The notes below the pieces were generated by a model. It searched no databases. It saw nothing but the letters and a program-made list of their open reading frames with translations, and was not told the origin of the DNA. From assembly GCA_964035545.1 (NCBI GenBank), contig OZ037768.1, positions 13,764,175 through 13,828,174 on the forward strand: 64,000 nucleotides of DNA, written 5' to 3'. Shown piece by piece: positions 54,290 to 64,000 of this stretch (positions are counted from its first letter, which is position 1; each line of letters begins with the position of its first letter). A program made the position numbers and the translations under genes. The stretch is from Bugula neritina. Its lineage: Eukaryota > Bryozoa > Gymnolaemata > Cheilostomatida > Bugulidae.

Positions 54290-57200
54290 CTGTAAAACAA
54301 ATATAAAAAATGCAACAAGAGTATGACCTTATGTTGCATAGCACCGTTTTGAAATGTTTAAAGCTTTAAAATGTCTTGTATTTTCTCAAATTTCGCTGGT
54401 GCTTATGTAAATATAATAACCAAAGAAAAGAAAGAGTCATGATCTAGTGTTTAGAACGCTGGCCTAGTGTGGCACCCGTTTGTTAGGCCATACTAGGTAG
54501 GATCACTGGTGATGTTAGGAAGAGCATCTGGTCACAATTGCTCTCACACTCCTTTGAACGTTCTTAAAATACGTTGCCAGCATGGTGAAAGACAGTCTTT
54601 AATCCAATTATAAACCAATACCATCAGACATTCTCACTTTAAACAAGCCTAAATTTACAATCACCAAACGAAATAGGGCTCACATGAGACATTTTCCAAA
54701 ATGTTGAGTAGTTATGTAAACATTTGGTAACGCATAACATATAAAACATGCATTGCCTGCATAAAGGCCTGGCCACACACTCGTGAGAATCACACGAAAT
54801 CGTTTATTTTACATGAAAACACAAACGTACGATCAAATCTGAGAGAATTCATACGAAATTGTATTTGCTGGGTGCACCCACCAAAGACGATGGACGAAAG
54901 AGCGCAATTGATGATAAGCACCATTTGATTGGTCAATAAAATTTTAGCAACAGTGATTATTTCAGTTCTACCACGTTTCTGTGTCTGGCAATTTTCTGCT
55001 GTTTGTATCTCATGCAAGACTCATTCACGAACTATTCATTATGAGTTTCATTTGACGAACATGTGGCTGGTCATAACGAGAGGATAACTCACGACAAAAT
55101 TCACACAAATTTTGTGTGATTCTCACGAGTGTGTGGCCAGGCCTTAACACTTTTTGAAACTTCTGGCTAAAAACAAGAGATGCAAATCTCACAGGTTGGG
55201 GGTACATTTGGTGCTGAGTTCACATATACATGTTGTAGTAAACCCACCTTGTAGTGCATATACTACAGAGCTACAGCTATGACATTATTGTTAAAATTCA
55301 AAATAAATTTCACTATTATTTCTAAACTATCATTCCATTATCTCACAACCTATACACAGTGCGAAACACCGTCGATTTTATATTTATAGGAAAATATTAG
55401 GTAAATAAGATTTAAAAATAGATACCAGTAAATATTTAAATAAAACTGAGCCAGTTGGTACAATGTAGATTACTAAGACCCATAAAGCAAAGTGAAAGCA
55501 GGTAGAAAACTGGAAAGATGTTCTAGCTGTGACATTTGATAGAGTTTATATCATATTCATCCTACAGCTTCAATTTAATTATAACTTCTACTATAAATAA
55601 CACATGGCAGAGAATAATGACAGTGACTTACTCAGGGTATGGGTCAGGAACATTAAATCTTTTACACAGCAGTCTGTGGGGATGCCATTCATACGACTCT
55701 CTGGTCAGTCTGCCAAACAGCTTCATTTTGACAGCCTGCTTCTTCTCATCAACCAAACCATCTGCTTCTTCATCTACACGAACGCTGACCTAGACACACA
55801 CACACACATTGCTATGTAAATCCACAGAGCTATTGCAGACAGCAATGGCTGTCATCAAAATAAATGAAAATAACTAGAGAGAAGCAAACATTACAGCAAA
55901 TATTCAGATGTTAAAGATGGCCTACACAGTTTTATGATACAGAATTCAACTAAAGTTATTTCATTTGTTTTAGACAAATTCTTCAGCCAATATTATTGTT
56001 TTAAATGTCCTAAACATTTATTTGTTTAAGATACATTGGCTTCAAGTGTAGATACATTGTGTAATGAAGAGAGTGCCAGTAATGAGTACTAAATTCATAT
56101 ACAAATGAGCAGCTTGTGTATGTGCATTTGTCACCATTTAAACTTGCTAAAAAACATGACAGAAAATACAGCAGAGCAGCACGTCTGAAGCCTCACAACA
56201 GCTTCTATAACATAATAAAGAGCAGCAGTATAACCATCTTATATTCCAACAACAATATGGATGTGTCAGCAGGCCACACCTTAGAGTCGTCATCTTCCTC
56301 AGTCAGTTTACTTCTGGTAAAACGGCTGGCCATAACCCCAGACAGATCCTTAAAGAATTTACCCGATCGTTCAAACTCTTCTCTCTCACGATCTCTCTCA
56401 TGTCTCCTGTATTCTGGGGGAGCCACCTTATCATATGCATCTACAAAACAAACTTGCTCTATACACTTTCCTTCTTTAAATTCATGTAAAAGCTAATTAA
56501 GATAAAGAAATTAATTACATCATTGTTACAAATAATGTGAACGTATAGCCTACAATTGCAATGACAACTAAGCCCATGACCAATATTAATATTCAAGTGT
56601 ATCTATTTCAAAATCAAACCTCTATCTCCGCTACGTTTCAACATCAAATATCTCTCATATCTGGCTTGCTTTTCAGGAAGTTTAATAAAAGGTTTGAAAT
56701 CAACAGATTGCTTGTTTAAAGGTTCACTTGGCCTGGGTGGAGGAGACAGTTGGTCAGACTGAAATGAAATAAGCATGATTTAGAGACCCCACTAATAAAT
56801 ACATTGAATGCGATACACTATTTCTAAACAGAAAGTATTAGTCTGAATAGTAAAAGTAGAACATGAATATCAAGCAAAAACAAAAGTTAAAAACAAGACT
56901 GTTGCATTCATAAAAATGCTAAACTTGTTAAGATGTTAAAGGATGGCTAGTGTTTGTGTGAATAGAAATAGAAGTACAAAAGCTAACAAGTACCTCCACA
57001 TAATCTTGAGCGACAGCGGGTGCTCCTTCATTCAGGCTGACGTCCGCTGACTTACCTGGCAGCAAGGGATTGCTCGACTCTGAACAGTCTTCCGATTTTA
57101 CTGAAGTTGAATCTGTAAAAAGTAATAGGATAATGAGAAAGACAATATAAACAATAAAGTTTCACTCAAAATCTCTCAGCTTAAACATTTTTATTTGATA

Positions 57201-60200
57201 GAAAATTTTAAAAATCATCCAAGATCATTTATTAGATTTAAAATTTATTACATAAAATATCAAATATGTAAAATATCATGAGAAAAACTGATGGTGTAAA
57301 AAATTAGGCCCACAAAACCAAATAAAGCACATAAAATTTACAATCAGTGTACAAGAATTAATCACACAAAACTTCACTTGAACCAGTCACCTTTGACAGA
57401 TTCACCGATGATCAGAGCTCGTAACGTCCTGTCCATTTTTCCATAAATCTTTGGTAAATCAGAGGCTCCAGTTACTGCTGCTTTAGGTCTGTATGCTCTG
57501 GGCAGTTGAGGCACACTATACTGTTCAAAGGTCTTGTCCTTTTTAACAGCTAAGCAGAAGCCATCCAGTACGGTGGCAGACTGGTACATCTTAAGGTGAC
57601 CTTTGCCAGGAGCCCTGACTATCAGTGAAATATTTCACACGTATGTAAATCTGTGCATTGACTGTAGCACACTCTGCATGCATTGTATTATAGCAAATAT
57701 TAGCAAAATGCTCCACTGTAAGACCTCACAAACATACTTACAAATAATTGCTAATTCACAAAATGAAGCATGGCAAGTGATTAACATAATTATATCTGAT
57801 CAATGATTACCTAGACTATAGACAATATATGGTGTAGAATGTAGATTGAGATGAAGTTAAATTTGAAGCTCGTGTTACAATAGTTTAATACTTGTAAGAT
57901 AATAAGATAACAGCTAAAAACTAACTCAACAAAGATATTTTCCTCATCAGCTATGAGTCAGAAAAGGTGTTGTAAACATTATGCTATCTATCAAATGTAA
58001 TAATAATAATTGCCCAAATATAGTTTTGAAACACTGCACTACATGACCATAAAACTGTGACCAATGAATTAAGATTATAATATAAATCGTAAGTTGTTTA
58101 CCTGATGGCTTGGTGAAGCTGTGGAGTTCTTCTGGCTCATCTCCAATTGACAGATCATAATTAGACATTTTATCAGTGGAATAGATATCTCCATCTTCCA
58201 CATCTTCTTCAATACCAACACCAAATGCCTGCAAACATATGAGTTTCATTCCAAACCTATTGCCCCACATTATGTGTCTCAGTAAATATATCGTTAAGTA
58301 ACCACTAAACATTAGTATACAATTTACAACATTAGGTGATAAACAATATAGGAAGCGAGCATATCAAAGTTGCATAAATCTAAAAACATTTTAATGCCTT
58401 TTAAAAATGATGGCTTGAAATTTCTATTATTTTGATAATGGATAAACGTGAAGTATGTTAGTATTACAGGGTTGGGCCAATTACATATGAATGTAATTAA
58501 TTACAATTCCAATTATATGAAAACTTGTCAATTACAATTATAATTACAGTTGAAAAGTAATGTAATTAATTACAATTACATGGTAATATAATTAATTTGT
58601 ATTACTTTTGTTCTCACAAGGAATAAATAGAAGTTATACAATCTCACTTCTGGGGTCTGACTACCAAGGGCAATTTTGACAATGGTGAACCTCCTTTGTT
58701 CTCAACAGTGATACTATACTACGTTGAATTAATCTGAACTTGTTATTTAACAGTAGGGATGGTAGAAGAAGTGTGAAGTTTTCAAAATTTGAAAATTTGA
58801 AGCAATTGACATGTAATTATAAAGTAATTATAAAAATCAATTACATTACTTATGCAATTAATTACAATTACATTTTTATACATCAATTACAAATTACATT
58901 CAATTACTTGAAATAAAGTAATTAATTACAACCAATTACAATTACAAAGTACAATTACCCGAACCCTGGTTAGTAAAACTGTCTAAGTCATTCATTATAA
59001 AACTTTTTAAATCTTGAATGTCATAAAAAATTGAGTATTCAATGAGAAATTATGTGTATAGTTACCTTTCCGGTTATACCTCTACTGTGACCTCCAAAAG
59101 TCAGCCTCTCTTCTTCATCAGCGCTGCTCTTTGTACTTGCTTTAACACTCAATGGCTGATAGCCAATGCCGTGTAAGTCGTCTTTAGCATTGAACTTTAC
59201 CGGGTTCATGTCCTTGGGAGCAAAGGTCACGTGACTCAAATATTCCTCTTCATCTGAGCTACCGCCCTGCAAGCAATTGCTTCATAATTTTAGAAAAAAT
59301 AAATTTTTTAAACAGTTTTCGTATGAAAAGTAAAGCATATCTGCGTCCCATCTTCATTTATTGGAAAACTGACTAATTTGTTATCAACAAGTATGTAAAA
59401 ACTTGCAATGGGTACTAAAAATAGATACCGCAGGCAGAATAAACATAGCTTTCATTTTTGTTCAACATATTTCTTTAAATTTTAAAATAAAACTGATATT
59501 AATGTTTTAGCATGTGCCAGATATATAAACAAGCTAAATAAATTAAAGTTGTCAGGCAAAGAAAAACTATAACAGAAACTACCGGAAATTTCACAACAAA
59601 ATGATAACTACTGTACATTTGAGATAGAAACAACTCCATCTCGATATTTGCACCTGCACTAAATATTACATCATGAAGCCATACACTGTTGGTGTTACTT
59701 GGCAATGCTGGTCCATAGACTGTTGACTGATTTCCACTTTGCTTCTTCCGTTTTCGTTTCACTCGCGGTCCAATACCTTGCCCATGCTTCCAGCCCATAA
59801 GACACAGCAACTTTACAGCTATTGATGAACTAAAATAATAAAATAGATCATTTCAATATCAAGTGAATAGAGATAATAATAATTATATGTTAAGTAAGTT
59901 TTCAGAATTTTTAAAAATAATGATAGCACATATCTGTAATGGGAAAACATTTTGTTACAACAATTGAATAACTTTGAACAACTGAATTATTTTGAGAAAA
60001 TGTGTAATTGAACGAAAAATGTGGAATAACATTACCGAATAGGTTTGATGACATCACTAAGAGCTGCAGTCAAACCTGGAACTACCGGATCCCAAGCCGC
60101 TCTCTCGTTTTGCCAATCTTGCTGATTATAGTTACTAGTTCTTTGTATTTGTCTTGGTGCAATACCAAACTGGTCCAAATCCTTACACAAAATTAGATAA

Positions 60201-61329
60201 TACTGTTTTATCAACGAATTAAAACGAATTAATGCTATTATCAAAAACACTCTAACAAAGCATTAGTGGTGCTGCACACCTTGCACTTTGTAAGTGGATT
60301 CTGATAGTAAAGTGTCTTAATAAGTCAAATGTTAATTTTAATCTAAATTTACGGACTAATAACATGGCTGAGCTTTAATACCTCCTCATCCATAAAATGT
60401 TCAGGCTTATTTCTGTTTTTGCCATCAGCAATACTTGCTGCTTTCCGAGATGAAATAAATGTAGATGGTGCCCATCCTGTGAAACAGCAAGCGGTATTGT
60501 TATTACAAATACTACAGACTTTTATGATATTACAGTTGAAAATTTAACAAGAAATCTCTTGGGAATCTCTCGTAAAACTTGTAATATTACTGTTCAAAGT
60601 ATGAGCTGTCTAGCATGAAACAAAATTTGAGAAAAAATCCTTTAAACAACATTTTAGCAACTAGTAGAAGCTTGTCTATGAAACTAGTATCTTAAAAACA
60701 TAATGAAAAATTACACAACCTTCTTCAGTGCCAACAGTATTATAATAACCAGCAGAAAACCCTCCAGTAAAAGCTCCATGAAATCTTTCTCTTCCTTGTT
60801 TGTCTTTCACTTTTTGTGCTTTCAACTTATTTTCATTTGAAAGCTTAGACAAAGACTCATCTACATAACAATCAACAGATTAACCTAATCTGCAATTTAT
60901 ATGTTATATAAGCATGTGCATAATTAGAATAAGTAGACATAATGAAACAACAGAGACATTAAAAGAACTGCCAGCATAATTAGTGTATTAGAAATTAACA
61001 GTTGGGGGAGTTTCTCTTACTATATCTAGTGTGTGTTACTATAATTCTCGTTAATGCTTATGCTATTTTATATTTATTAGACCACAAAAAAATCTTTATA
61101 GCTCCAACAAATATGCAATGTTGCCCATCAAACTATAATATGCAAACAGAAGTTATTAAATAAAACAACAAATAAAAATAAAATAATAAATAAATAGAAT
61201 AGTTGACATGAAAATGAAAAAATAAATATAATAAGTGTAACAAATAAAAAACAAACATAAACAATAAAACTACTGACCATCCCGGATTGGTACAACTGGG
61301 GTGCCATATCCAACGAAATCAGTTTCCAT
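52733..61329 (-). CDS. GPATCH1: GPATCH1-like G-patch domain protein (16 exons, 881 aa)
   Basis: A nuclear G-patch protein of the GPATCH1 family, associated with spliceosomal complexes. G-patch motifs bind and stimulate DEAH-box RNA helicases. Exons, 5' to 3' on the minus strand: 61329-61278, 60860-60720, 60476-60382, 60181-60036, 59829-59685, 59266-59066, 58228-58102, 57618-57391, 57112-56994, 56758-56620, 56440-56280, 55789-55632, 54289-54192, 54045-53860, 53716-53142, 52807-52733. Every phase matches and the sum is 2,646 nt, including the TAA. The start ATG gives [18 protein letters not shown], the conserved N-terminus. Family blocks seen include [20 protein letters not shown], the G-patch, [39 protein letters not shown] and a Lys-rich end. 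Human GPATCH1 is about 930 residues, so the length is usual. Confidence 0.95.
54436..54605 (+). mobile_element. SINE-like element, copy 3
   Basis: In GPATCH1 intron 12, on the plus strand, a degraded tRNA-like head (CTAGTGTTTAGAACGCTGG) is followed by CACTGGTGATGTTAGGAAGA and CACAATTGCTCTCACACTCC. These match the tail of copy 1. Confidence 0.55.
54765..55144. mobile_element. MITE with long terminal inverted repeats, TAA target duplication
   Basis: A 380-bp element in GPATCH1 intron 12. The ends AGGCCTGGCCACACACTCGT and the reverse complement at 55144 match for about 33 bp (on through GAGAATCACAC). Flanking TAA at 54762-54764 and 55145-55147 is consistent with a 3-bp target duplication, as in PIF/Harbinger-type elements. 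No transposase is present, so it is non-autonomous. Confidence 0.8.
55632..57618 (-). CDS. GPATCH1: GPATCH1 exons 8-12: central conserved region
   Basis: Residues about 303-570. Exon 8 (57618-57391) has [13 protein letters not shown] and LPRAYRPK. The acceptor is at 57619-57620; a second AG three bases further in would shift the frame by one. Exon 9 (57112-56994) is acidic and Ser-rich. Exon 10 (56758-56620) has [20 protein letters not shown], conserved in the family. Exon 11 (56440-56280) has [20 protein letters not shown] and [16 protein letters not shown]. Exon 12 (55789-55632) has [20 protein letters not shown] and [13 protein letters not shown]. Confidence 0.93.
58102..59266 (-). CDS. 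GPATCH1: GPATCH1 exons 6-7
   Basis: Residues about 194-303. Exon 6 (59266-59066) has [20 protein letters not shown] and HGIGYQPL, typical of the region after the G-patch. Exon 7 (58228-58102) has [20 protein letters not shown] and then [13 protein letters not shown]. The 836-bp intron between them carries a transposon-like element. Confidence 0.93.
58464..58968. mobile_element. hAT-like non-autonomous element in GPATCH1 intron 6
   Basis: About 505 bp rich in ATTACAATTAC motifs. The ends read CAGGGTTGGGCCAATTAC and, in reverse complement, CAGGGTTCGGGTAATTGT. GTTAGTA lies on both sides (58457-58463 and 58969-58975), a 7-bp (possibly 8-bp) duplication. CAGGG termini with a 7-8 bp duplication suggest the hAT superfamily. 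No transposase frame. Confidence 0.65.
59685..59829 (-). CDS. GPATCH1: GPATCH1 exon 5: G-patch motif
   Basis: Residues about 145-193. It reads [20 protein letters not shown], then PRVKRKRKK and YGPALPS. The aromatic-Gly pattern GW-x-x-GQG-x-G is the helicase-binding core of the G-patch. The exon ends AACAGT|GTATGG in phase 0. Confidence 0.95.
60036..61329 (-). CDS. GPATCH1: GPATCH1 exons 1-4: N-terminal region
   Basis: Residues 1-144. Exon 1 (61329-61278) [18 protein letters not shown]. Exon 2 (60860-60720) has [20 protein letters not shown]. Exon 3 (60476-60382) has [12 protein letters not shown] and PEHFMDEE. Exon 4 (60181-60036) has [13 protein letters not shown]. These blocks are hallmarks of the GPATCH1 N-terminal conserved domain (DUF1604 type). 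The start ATG is the first in the conserved frame. Confidence 0.94.
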
Positions 61330-61509
61330 TTCAACTGTGATTGTCACTCGGAAATTGCTTTACTCCTTTCAAACATAACCATAATTAGATAATGTGCAAA
61401 ATTACAATTTTATTTGCCTACACATGCAAACGTAAAATCTAACAAAAAACGGTGGCACATGTTTTTATTAACCTAGTAAGACATTAACCAAATATCAATA
61501 TGCATCCGA
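61330..61509 (-). promoter_or_regulatory. GPATCH1 upstream flank
   Basis: About 180 bp between the start codon and the triplet-repeat region. It should contain the 5' UTR and core promoter, but I see no clear TATA box or initiator. Confidence 0.3.
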
Positions 61510-63310
61510 GTGTAAGTAGCAGCAGCCATAGTAACAGTAATGGCAGCAGCAGTAGCAGCAGCAGTAGCAGCAGTAGTAGTAGTAGTATTCTGGTAATAGT
61601 AGTACTACTAGGAAGTTAGTAAGTAAGTAGTGGCAGTACTAGTATAAGTAGTTCGAGAGCTAGTAATAGTAGCATTAACTAGTACTAAATCTAATACTAT
61701 AACTATTATTAATATTACTAATAGTATTAGTATTACTAAAAGTAAGTACCGCGTCTACTTACTACTACGTTTTAACAGTAACGGTCAACTAGTACTAGTA
61801 GTAGTAGTACTAACTAGTAGTACTACTGTTGTCTGTTAGTGTTACTAGTAGCACTAGTTATCTAGAAGTAGTACTACTACAGACTACTACTACTAGTAGT
61901 AATACTTATAGTTATACTAATAGTAAGAGTAAAGCTAAATAACTCTTAGTATTAGTATTACTGTTACTATTAGTAATACTAATAGTAATACGAATAGTAA
62001 TACTAATATAGTATTACTAATACTAATAGTAATAGTAATACTGTAAGTGTAATAGTAATACAAATACTAATAGACGTCAATATGAATATTAATAGCAATA
62101 GCAATACTTACAGTTATACTTAATATTATAGTTATACTAATACTAATAGTAATAGTAATACAGTATTACTAATAACGATAAGTAATATTTATACTTATAG
62201 TTATAGTAGGCGTAGCAGTAGCCTTAATACCAATAGTATTACTAATACTAATACTTAATAATAATACTAATATAGTAATACTAATAGTAATAGTCATACT
62301 TATACTAATAGTAATAGTTATAGTAATACTAATACTAATAGTAATACTATTTACTAATAGTAATGGTAATCTAATAGTAGTTGTACTTACAGTTAGTGCT
62401 ATTATTTAAACTTTACCAACTCTTAGTTTTACTAGTAGCACTAGCAGTACTATTACTAGTAAGTAGTACTTCCAGTACTTGTAGTAGTACCAAACTTAGT
62501 ACTAGTAGTAGTAGTACAAATTCATCTTGATATTCATGTTGTCGACCAACCGAGAAAACATTAAAAATGTATATCTGTAGACTCGCTACGACTATTGTAA
62601 TACTTCTATAACCCAGGTTTCTCATCTGGAAAAACTTGACGAACAAACTACTGTACAAACTGGAGATGCTGATGCTGGATTCAAGTCGAACTCTACTATA
62701 TGCAGGGGAGACAATAAACAAATATTTTAACTCCATTTTGTTGCGTTACACAAATCCTATAATTATCTTTCAAGTCATGGTAGTCACTCACGTATGCACT
62801 TCTAATTGATAATTCACCACCTGGTTAGTATAAAAATCAAATCTATTCTAATTCTATTTTCTAAATAGTGTCACAAATGCAGACCTTAAGGCAGTTAACG
62901 TGTTTCTTTTTAATATAATAATAATATTTATATATTCAAATTGAAATTAATATTAATTGTAAATTTTAATTTAATAATAATTTTATTTCTAATAGTAATA
63001 GTAATACTAAGAGTAATCTTGTATTTCACTACTTGTAGTTGTGTTATTAGTATTAGTATTACTAGTACTAGTACTCAAGTACTCAACTAGTAGTAGTACA
63101 AGTACTACTAATACTAATACTAATAAATAGTAATAGACTAATAGTAATAGTAATACTGAGTAATAGTAATACTATGTCTATTACTATTACTATTAGTATT
63201 AGTAATAGTAATGCTAACAGGAATACTAATAGTAATAGTATTTATTAGTAATACTAATACTAATAGTAATACTAATACTAATAGTAATGGTGATAAAAAT
63301 ACTAATAATT
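61510..63310. repeat. Degenerate triplet-repeat region (TAG/TAA/TAC)
   Basis: It begins with CAG/TAG triplets at about 61535-61590. It then becomes a mosaic of TAGTAATAC-type triplets over 61590-62500 and again 62990-63310, with unrelated sequence between about 62540 and 62985. Both strands are full of stops, so it is not coding. Many local palindromes (ACTAGTACTAGT) are present. Confidence 0.85.
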
Positions 63311-63539
63311 ATAATAGGCAATAGCTGAACTTAAATAAAAATAAAATAAATTAATCAATTTAAATTTCAATAGATATATTAATTAATATTAATAATAGAT
63401 ATGAATAATATTTTCTTTTTATTAATAGGCCTAGTATTTGTAATATCAATAGTATCAAATTCAATTTGAGCATTATTGTTATTATTGGTACTACTAGTCA
63501 GTACTACTATTGTTATGTTTTCCAGATTTAGGGTTGATG

Positions 63540-63860
63540 TGCCACCAAGAGAATCTATTTATCACTAGAGAAACTTCACCGAGTTAAGTCGAGTAGATAT
63601 CGTTATATTTTAATACAAGAATACATAATAAAATCTAATGTACAACAGTAATGATACGCACGTCTATTTAATTTACAGCACTATCCTCAACTGAGCTAGT
63701 AGCGCGAAGCTGCTACTATTACTCATAAAACAGCCTAGCTAATTGGCTAATACATTGTTCCGGGTCAATACGCAACCTTGCGTATTGTGTTGCTGGTAGC
63801 TCCACGAGCCACCACACTGCCCCCTCCAGCAGAAAGCCCACTTTCTGATAAAAATAAGAT
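63540..63860 (-). mobile_element. Possible LTR or retroelement end
   Basis: The minus strand has a purine-rich run (CTGGAGGGGGCAG) followed by TGTGGTGGCTCGTGGAGC and a unique, less AT-rich stretch, the order expected at a polypurine tract and LTR start. No coding part and no matching second LTR are in the window. Weak. Confidence 0.25.
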
Positions 63861-63887
63861 TCACATAAAAAACGTATACTTCGTTGT

Positions 63888-63900
63888 GGGGGGGGGGGGG
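63888..63900. repeat. Poly-G run
   Basis: About 13 consecutive G residues, rare in this AT-rich sequence. Confidence 0.9.
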
Positions 63901-64000
63901 TAAGAGAACAGTATAAAAGTATATACAAAAAAACAACAACTGATAAAATATACAGGTATATATAACGTGCACAATAAGTAATAAGTAAGAGAAGGTCCTA

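Noticed and set aside
62413-62736. Minus-strand 107-codon frame (MELKYLFIVSPAYSRV...) in the triplet region
   Set aside because: About half is translation of TAG/TAC triplets; no conserved features or splice context.

Overview
The window is an AT-rich, intron-dense stretch of an invertebrate animal genome. It holds two protein-coding genes that converge tail to tail. Conserved exon translations, GT-AG boundaries and reading-frame continuity identify both. I cannot fix the species. The domain plan of the large gene resembles molluscan and nematode twitchins, so a lophotrochozoan or other protostome is my best inference, at low confidence.

Plus strand, about 771 to 52348: the 3' part of a giant twitchin-like gene (UNC-22/projectin/titin family), read as about 81 exons. 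The 5' end lies outside the window. Joining the exons I call, with one of the two Ig-9 microexons, gives 12,447 nt, an exact multiple of three (about 4,148 residues). The domain order is: N-terminal Ig domains separated by long linkers that include a cluster of basic RRxS/RKxS sites (9945-11566); four Igs (11721-15833); alternating Ig and FN3 modules (17265-44395), with 15 FN3 domains in all; a complete protein kinase with its regulatory tail (44553-47666); two Igs (47895-50087); and a short Ser/Arg-rich C-terminal tail ending at 52348. The protein would be a sarcomeric thick-filament-associated kinase and elastic scaffold.

Minus strand, 61329 to 52733: a complete 16-exon gene for a GPATCH1-type G-patch protein of 881 residues, with every exon phase matching. 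This nuclear protein family is associated with the spliceosome. The two stop codons are 384 bp apart and the predicted 3' ends nearly meet.

The introns and the GPATCH1 upstream flank carry several kinds of repeat: minisatellites, two of them starting at a splice donor; microsatellites; a 33-bp-arm intronic hairpin; two terminal-inverted-repeat elements with plausible target-site duplications; a dispersed tRNA-headed SINE-like family in three copies; a second dispersed inverted-repeat family in two copies; and about 1.8 kb of degenerate TAG/TAA/TAC triplets (61510-63310). I found no CRISPR array, rRNA gene or genuine tRNA gene. The most interesting biological signals are the PKA-type phospho-linker, optional exons placed inside Ig folds, and tandem arrays that copy a 5' splice site.
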